From CAYYYG01 sp964476135 (GTDB taxonomy: Bacteria; Patescibacteriota; Microgenomatia; UBA1406; GWC2-37-13): a DNA stretch of 17,710 nt. Below are positions 13,188 to 17,710 of the stretch, piece after piece (position 1 is the stretch's first letter; each line of letters starts with the position of its first letter). The stretch lies in contig CAYYYG010000025.1 in assembly GCA_964476135.1 (NCBI GenBank), forward strand, positions 1 through 17,710, given 5' to 3'. The translations under genes were made by a program, and so were the position numbers. Under the pieces are notes generated by a model. It worked only from the letters and a program-made list of their open reading frames with translations. It was not told where the DNA came from and did no database searches.

Positions 13188-14054
13188 CTAGTCAGATAAC
13201 GCAAGCAGTGAAAGCGAAGTTGTTTCGACGTTTGCATCCCCAATAGGTCTTATTTCGTTTGCTAACTCAGACATAGAAACGAATCCTCCGTTGCCATTTT
13301 GCATTTTGAGAAGTAATTCGATTTTTGCCTGATCAGGTTCAAAGCCAAGTGTTTTTTCTGTAATTAGCGCAAGTGCAGTTTTATAGTTTGTAAACAAGTT
13401 TTTAGGATCCTTTTTATGCACAATATCTGCAAATCCATTCGGAGTCCACATCTGCATAGTCTCTTGATACTGTCTAACAGCTCCATCATAGTCACCCATA
13501 TTTGAAGCGAGAATAGCACCATACATTCCCAAATCGGCATATTGTTGCCAATCTAACATGACATCATTATGTTCCGGGCGTGATTCGGATTTTACATTAT
13601 TTTCGTAATGATATGTATCGCTGCCGTGGGGTGGCCAAGTAACGGTTTCACCGGCTAATATTTCTATAACGCCATGACGAGGCGGGTTAAAATCACTCAA
13701 GCTTTTTGAGATTGTCGGAATCAGGCCACCTTGATCCCCGATTTTTGACAATGCCAGTAGAGCTAAGTAATTATCTGTCATCAAATAGCAGACTTCTGCT
13801 TCTGTAATTTCAGAAGCTTTGAGGAGACCTCTATTTTGATCGAACTGCTTGTATAAGAAATTTGTACCAGCCGCCAGAGATTCTTGAATTAAAATGTTTT
13901 TTTCAACGGTGTTACTATTAGAGAAGTTTTCAGCTGCTGTCGAGATTATAGGAAAATAATAATCTGCAGCGAGAATGCCAGCCGCTGCTCCAGTCATCAA
14001 CATCATGTTTCGCCGGCTCATTCTACGTGACTTTAGTTCTGTAATTGTAGTCAT
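13188..14054 (-). CDS. Tat-type secreted protein with alpha/alpha-toroid repeats
   Basis: 288 residues. The N-terminus SRRMSRRNMMLMTGAAAGIL carries a twin-arginine pair followed by a hydrophobic stretch, a plausible Tat signal. The mature part has helical repeats: DNYLALLALSKIGDQGG (about 114-130), a central QQYADLGMYGAILASNMGDYDGAV segment, and MQNGNGGFVSMSEL...DANVETTSLSLLALS at the end. The NGNGGF plus ETTSLSLLAL pattern is that of squalene-cyclase/prenyltransferase-type toroids, and related secreted toroids act on polysaccharides or terpenoids, so the activity is open. The protein stops directly after LALSD in the middle of such a repeat, which suggests a C-terminal truncation. It is convergent with secA at an 11-nt gap with no hairpin terminator. 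Confidence 0.65.
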   Translation of the reverse strand: MTTITELKSRRMSRRNMMLMTGAAAGILAADYYFPIISTAAENFSNSNTVEKNILIQESLAAGTNFLYKQFDQNRGLLKASEITEAEVCYLMTDNYLALLALSKIGDQGGLIPTISKSLSDFNPPRHGVIEILAGETVTWPPHGSDTYHYENNVKSESRPEHNDVMLDWQQYADLGMYGAILASNMGDYDGAVRQYQETMQMWTPNGFADIVHKKDPKNLFTNYKTALALITEKTLGFEPDQAKIELLLKMQNGNGGFVSMSELANEIRPIGDANVETTSLSLLALSD

Positions 14055-14243
14055 ATGTATAATATATATATCCTATAGTATTAAATATACAAGTATTATA
14101 TACCTCTTTAATGAGAGTTACAGGTAATATTGTAAGCTCGGAATATTTACTATATATATAATATGTACTACTATCGGATATATGGCACACTTAAACAGTA
14201 TCTCCTTGACTATTTGCGAATTATTTGCAATAATGTGCTATAT
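14055..14243. promoter_or_regulatory. Divergent A/T-rich promoter region with the zinc operon promoter
   Basis: On the plus strand TTGACT (14206-14211), 17 nt, AATAAT (14229-14234), or 19 nt to TAATGT (14231-14236), lead to the ATG at 14244. On the minus strand TTGTAT (14092-14087) and TA-rich -10 candidates precede the start at 14054. No convincing Zur or MntR palindrome was seen. The upstream in-frame ATG at 14163 lies well before this promoter. Confidence 0.5.
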
Positions 14244-15143
14244 ATGAAATACATGCTTAGAATCACATTTTTGATCACATTAATACTTGTGGCGACTTCG
14301 ATTGTTTTTAATACTGTGAATTCCAGAAAGACTCTGCAAGAAAATAAAGGGACTGTTGTAACTTCTTTTTATCCTATTTATTTTTTTGCATCACAAATTG
14401 CCGGTGATAAATTTAGGGTGTTAAATCTGACTCCTCCAGGTTTGGAGCCTCATGAGTATGAATTAAGCACGCGTGATATAATCGAGATAGAAAATAGTCA
14501 TGCGTTATTAATAAATGGGGGAGGTTTCGAGCCATGGGCTGCCAAAATTCCGCACTCGCTCGAAAATAAAGATGTGAAGATAGTCAGCACGGGAGACGGG
14601 TTATTTAGCATTAATGGTGACCCGCATATTTGGCTATCACCATTAATTGCACAGCGTCAGGCCGAAAATATTTTGAATACATTTATTGAAATAGACTCCG
14701 AAAATGCAGAATATTATAAAAAGAATTTTGAATCTTTGAAAACCAGATTTTTAACTTTGGACATGTCGATGAGGAAAATTTTTTCTGACTGTGAATCACG
14801 TACTATTGTCACCTCGCATGATGCATTCGGGTATTTGGCTTCTGATTATGGACTGACACAGCTTCCCATATCTGGATTGTCGCCGGAGGAAGAACCATCA
14901 CCAAAAAAAATGGCTGAAGTTGTTGATTTTGCAAAGCGCAATAAAGTAGAGTATATTTTTTTTGAAACACTTGTGAGTCCAAGACTCGCTGAAACAATCG
15001 CAAAGGAAATTGGCGCCGAAACCTTAGTGTTTAATCCGATTGAAGGTCTGAGTGACTCAGAATTAAAGGAAGGAAAAGATTATTTTTCTATTCAGGAGTC
15101 GAATCTTGCTAGCATAAAAATAGCTTTGAAATGCGAAAAATGA
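14244..15143 (+). CDS. znuA: Zinc/manganese ABC transporter substrate-binding protein (cluster 9)
   Basis: 299 residues from the chosen start. It captures Zn(II) or Mn(II) outside the cell and delivers it to the permease. An N-terminal hydrophobic segment (MLRITFLITLILVATSIVF) anchors or exports it; there is no lipobox. The two lobes follow the family plan, with metal ligands His70 in PGLEPHEYE, His128 in GDPHIWLSP and His192 in TSHDAFGYLASDYGL. Three histidines favour zinc. The fourth position, normally Asp in LDPL, reads FNPI (Asn264). The acidic/His-rich loop of Gram-negative ZnuA is absent. The ORF extends to an ATG at 14163, but the promoter hexamers at 14206-14236 make the ATG at 14244 the better start. 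It overlaps the ATPase gene by 4 bases. Confidence 0.9.
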   Translation: MKYMLRITFLITLILVATSIVFNTVNSRKTLQENKGTVVTSFYPIYFFASQIAGDKFRVLNLTPPGLEPHEYELSTRDIIEIENSHALLINGGGFEPWAAKIPHSLENKDVKIVSTGDGLFSINGDPHIWLSPLIAQRQAENILNTFIEIDSENAEYYKKNFESLKTRFLTLDMSMRKIFSDCESRTIVTSHDAFGYLASDYGLTQLPISGLSPEEEPSPKKMAEVVDFAKRNKVEYIFFETLVSPRLAETIAKEIGAETLVFNPIEGLSDSELKEGKDYFSIQESNLASIKIALKCEK

Positions 15144-15883
15144 CACAATCTATCATTGATTTAAAAAACGTCGATTATTCTTACCGCACTAATCCCGTGA
15201 TACAGGGTATTGATCTAAATGTGAAAAAGGGGCAGTTTGTAGGTATTATCGGCCCAAACGGTAGCGGAAAGACCACGCTTCTTAAGGTGATATTAGGATT
15301 ATTGCGCCCAACCTCCGGATCAGTAAGGCTTTTTGGCTCAGATACTTATTCGTTGGACATAAAAAAAAGAATCGGCTATGTGCCGCAGAAACCGAAAGGG
15401 TCTGCCAGCGGTTTTCCTGTTACTGTCAACGAGATAGTTTCTATGGGGCTGGTACCAAACGGTATTTTAGGGTCACTCGACATTGGAATAGATGATATCG
15501 AAAATGCCTTAAATGCGGTCGGAATGAGTGAATATAAAAATAACCTAATAAGCGAGCTTTCCGGCGGGCAGGTCCAGAGAGTACATATCGCCAGAGCGAT
15601 AGTTTCCAAACCAGAACTCCTTATCCTCGATGAGCCGACAGTCGGCGTGGATGTTGAGTCACAGGCAATGTTTTACCAACTTCTTAGGAAACTAAAGAAA
15701 GATCATAATCTGACCTTGATATTAGTGTCTCACGATATTGACGTCGTTGCACATGAGGTGGATGAGATAGCCTGTATAAATTGTAAACTTATTTGTCACG
15801 GTAAACCGAAGGATGTAATGAAAGGTGATTTTATGGAGCAACTTTATGGACGCGATTTGAAATTTATCATACATGGACACTAA
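15140..15883 (+). CDS. znuC: Zinc/manganese ABC transporter ATP-binding protein
   Basis: 247 residues from the ATG that forms an ATGA overlap with the previous stop; an ATG 9 bases upstream is also in frame. All ABC motifs are intact: Walker A GPNGSGKTT (38-46), Q-loop Gln83 in GYVPQKPK, signature LSGGQ (140-144), Walker B LLILDEP (160-166), D-loop and the switch His198 in LVSHDID. It powers the metal importer formed with the following permease. The sequence around the Q-loop (VPQKPKGSASGFPVTVNEIV) is typical of the Zn/Mn/Fe cluster 9 ATPases. Coupled overlaps on both sides define a single operon with substrate-binding protein and permease. Confidence 0.95.
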   Translation: MTQSIIDLKNVDYSYRTNPVIQGIDLNVKKGQFVGIIGPNGSGKTTLLKVILGLLRPTSGSVRLFGSDTYSLDIKKRIGYVPQKPKGSASGFPVTVNEIVSMGLVPNGILGSLDIGIDDIENALNAVGMSEYKNNLISELSGGQVQRVHIARAIVSKPELLILDEPTVGVDVESQAMFYQLLRKLKKDHNLTLILVSHDIDVVAHEVDEIACINCKLICHGKPKDVMKGDFMEQLYGRDLKFIIHGH

Positions 15884-16682
15884 TATGCCAGAAATTTTTC
15901 AGTATGAATTTATGATACGGGCATTTATCGCCGGTGGAGTGATTGCTTGTGTGGCGCCACTAATCGGTAATTTTCTCGTCATGAGGAAGTATTCGCTGAT
16001 TGCAGATACTTTATCACACGTTGCCCTTACGGGTGTTGCGATTGCGGCTATATTACAGACGCAGCCACTCGTAACTACGATAATAGTTACATCTTTAGCA
16101 TCACTTGCTATTGAAAAACTTCGTGTAAGTAAAAAAATATCCGGAGATGCGGTCTTAGCGATGTTTTTGCCTGGTGGCCTTGCGATTGCAGTTGTGCTAA
16201 TAAGCATTACAGACGGATTCAATATTGGTTTATTTAACTACCTGTTTGGGAGTATTACCACGGTTACCCAGCAGGAAGTATGGTTAACGCTGGGATTAGG
16301 AACCATTGTTGCCATTTCAGTTATGTTTTTTCATAAGCAGTTACTTGCCGTCGCATTCGATGAGGAGGTTGCTTACGTTGCAGGATATGATGTTAATAAG
16401 CTTAATACTTTATTGATAATTTTAACCGCAGTTACTGTATCTTTGGCGATGCGTGTTGTTGGCGTCCTCCTTATTGGGGCACTGCTGGTTGTCCCTGTTG
16501 TAACCGCAATGAGACTCGCCAGAAGTTTTCGTCAATGCCTCACATATTCGGTATTTTTTGGACTCATTTCTGTTATCGGCGGACTAGTCACAGCTTTTTA
16601 TTTCGATCTTCCCGCGGGCGGTATAATTGTGATTATATCACTGGGTATTTACATACTTGCCGAGTTATTACGCTCGGAATAA
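15873..16682 (+). CDS. znuB: Zinc/manganese ABC transporter permease
   Basis: 269 residues of the ABC-3 family, which forms the membrane channel of Zn/Mn importers as a homodimer. Several hydrophobic helices are visible, for example AFIAGGVIACVAPLIGNFLV near the N-terminus, LSHVALTGVAIAAIL, VLAMFLPGGLAIAVVLISI, the LLIGALLVVPVVTAMRLA segment typical of the family and GGIIVIISLGIYILAELL at the end. The ATP-coupling motif region DTLSHVALTGVAIA is present. The start at 15873 overlaps the ATPase gene by 11 bases; an ATG at 15885, just after that stop, is an alternative and would shorten the protein by four residues. Confidence 0.92.
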   Translation: MDTNMPEIFQYEFMIRAFIAGGVIACVAPLIGNFLVMRKYSLIADTLSHVALTGVAIAAILQTQPLVTTIIVTSLASLAIEKLRVSKKISGDAVLAMFLPGGLAIAVVLISITDGFNIGLFNYLFGSITTVTQQEVWLTLGLGTIVAISVMFFHKQLLAVAFDEEVAYVAGYDVNKLNTLLIILTAVTVSLAMRVVGVLLIGALLVVPVVTAMRLARSFRQCLTYSVFFGLISVIGGLVTAFYFDLPAGGIIVIISLGIYILAELLRSE

Positions 16683-16688
16683 CGAATT

Positions 16689-17710
16689 ATGAAACCGATA
16701 TTGGTTTATATCCTAGTTCTATTTTCTACGTTTTTAAATGCTGTTCCGGCTTATTCACAAGAGCAGTCTGCAGAGGTGATTAATCAGACCATTGAGGGAC
16801 GGGTTGTAAGAATTATGGATGAAAAGAATTTACGGGATCAAATATATCAGAAATTGGAAATCGAGGTAACGCGGGGCATTATTGCAGGAAAAAAAATAGC
16901 TGTCGAAAATGGAAATATGCAGACGGCAGAAAACTTAAGATACGAGATCGGGGACGAACTGGTACTTATGAGGGTAATTAACGCTGATGGGGTCGAAAAT
17001 ATATATATCGCAGACTATGTCAGGAGAAAACCGCTTATTTGGTTATTTTTACTTTTTATAGTCGTAACAGTCCTGGTGGGACGTTTTTATGGCTTGATGT
17101 CTATATTGGGTATGGCTTTATCTTTTATTGTCATATTTAAGTTTGTACTGCCGCTTATTTCTGCAGGGTATAATCCTCTCTTTGTCGCCGTAGTCGGCGC
17201 TTGTGCCATTGTGCCTGCCACATTTCTGCTATCACACGGTGTGAATAAAAAAACTGTTGTTGCCATAGTCGGTACACTTATATCTTTAACCCTTACGGGT
17301 TTGCTTGCATATATTTTTGTAAGTATGGCAAAACTTACAGGATTTGCCAGTGAGGAGGCGACTTTTATCCAGGCATACAGGCCTGGAGCAATTAACATGA
17401 AAGGGTTACTGATGGCGGGTATAATTATTGGCGGATTGGGAGTATTTGACGATGTGGCCGTATCACAAGCCGGAATTGTCGAGGAGTTAAAAAAAGCTAA
17501 TTCCAAACTTCAGGCCAAAGAACTCTATTTTCGGGCAATGAGAATAGGGCGCGACCATATCGCATCTGTCGTAAATACGCTTGTACTTGTATATGCTGGA
17601 GCTGCGATGCCGCTTCTTCTGTTGTTTATAGACAACCCACGTCCATTTACTGAAATCGTCAATTATGAGTTTATCGCGGATGAGATTGTGCGTACTCTGG
17701 TTGCCAGTAT
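16689..17710 (+). CDS. YibE/F-family multi-pass membrane protein (3' end cut by window)
   Basis: 340 codons are visible and the frame is still open at the window edge. A signal peptide (residues 1-23, ending AYS) precedes an extracellular region of about 85 residues (EGRVVRIMDEKN to INADGVENIYIADYVRR) with a small beta-barrel character, then at least six membrane helices beginning at about residue 114 with WLFLLFIVVTVLVG. The segments GRFYGLMSILGMALSF, AYRPGAINMKGLLMAGIIIGGLGVFDDVAVSQAG and RIGRDHIASVVNTLVLVYAGAAMPLLLL are characteristic of the YibE/F family. Function is not established. It starts 6 nt after the permease stop, so it belongs to the zinc operon transcript, which hints at a link to metal transport or envelope stress. 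Confidence 0.88.
   Translation, partial: MKPILVYILVLFSTFLNAVPAYSQEQSAEVINQTIEGRVVRIMDEKNLRDQIYQKLEIEVTRGIIAGKKIAVENGNMQTAENLRYEIGDELVLMRVINADGVENIYIADYVRRKPLIWLFLLFIVVTVLVGRFYGLMSILGMALSFIVIFKFVLPLISAGYNPLFVAVVGACAIVPATFLLSHGVNKKTVVAIVGTLISLTLTGLLAYIFVSMAKLTGFASEEATFIQAYRPGAINMKGLLMAGIIIGGLGVFDDVAVSQAGIVEELKKANSKLQAKELYFRAMRIGRDHIASVVNTLVLVYAGAAMPLLLLFIDNPRPFTEIVNYEFIADEIVRTLVAS

Noticed and set aside
14163..14243. Upstream 27-codon extension of the zinc-binding protein
   Set aside because: It contains the likely promoter (TTGACT at 14206) and would put a non-signal-like stretch before the hydrophobic export segment.
17087..17506. Minus-strand 139-codon ORF
   Set aside because: It lies fully inside the YibE/F-family gene, whose plus-strand reading has clear membrane helices and family motifs.

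Overview
The window looks like part of a small-genome bacterium of the Candidate Phyla Radiation (Patescibacteria), possibly the Microgenomates side. The grounds are an AT-rich sequence, a short alanyl-tRNA synthetase without the usual C-terminal domain, a SecA with lineage-type insertions, a DUF5666-like secreted protein, very tight gene packing and promoters that sit directly on start codons. TAA, TAG and TGA all end genes, so the standard bacterial code fits. The exact lineage is inferred from gene style, not proven.

Left end (1-2440): a tandem array of small, unrecognised paralogous genes. Three complete genes (141, 128 and 103 codons) share a C-terminal CCxxxWC...(Q/K)RYN signature, and the tail and 3' hairpins of a probable fourth unit lie at the very start. 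Each complete gene is its own transcription unit. It has a near-consensus promoter with a 16-nt spacer, a structured leader of about 180-345 nt, a strong Shine-Dalgarno site, the CDS, a long GC-containing hairpin and then a second hairpin whose loop carries a CCCTCA-type sequence. The leaders have a 5'-terminal helix, a conserved ATGAGGGA box and a second helix that changes sequence but keeps pairing. One arm of that second helix can also pair with a downstream element in all three units. The ATGAGGGA box is complementary to the 3' hairpin loop of the same unit. This array is the best candidate for an undescribed system.

Middle (2438-10418): a membrane-anchored secreted beta-sandwich protein (minus), a divergent one-TM hypothetical protein (plus), then a minus-strand block of alaS, a free-standing tRNA-binding protein, dsbA-like thiol oxidoreductase/disulfide isomerase and greA. 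AlaS is divergent from an NAD(P)HX dehydratase (nnrD), whose -10 box overlaps the alaS -10. Two small secreted or anchored proteins follow.

Right part (10459-17710): secA; a convergent Tat-type secreted toroid-repeat protein; then a zinc/manganese ABC importer operon (substrate-binding protein, ATPase, permease) that runs into a YibE/F-family membrane protein cut by the window end.

Most ordinary genes that start a transcript here appear leaderless, with a -10 box 6-9 nt before the ATG and no Shine-Dalgarno. This makes the long structured leaders and strong ribosome sites of the left array stand out.
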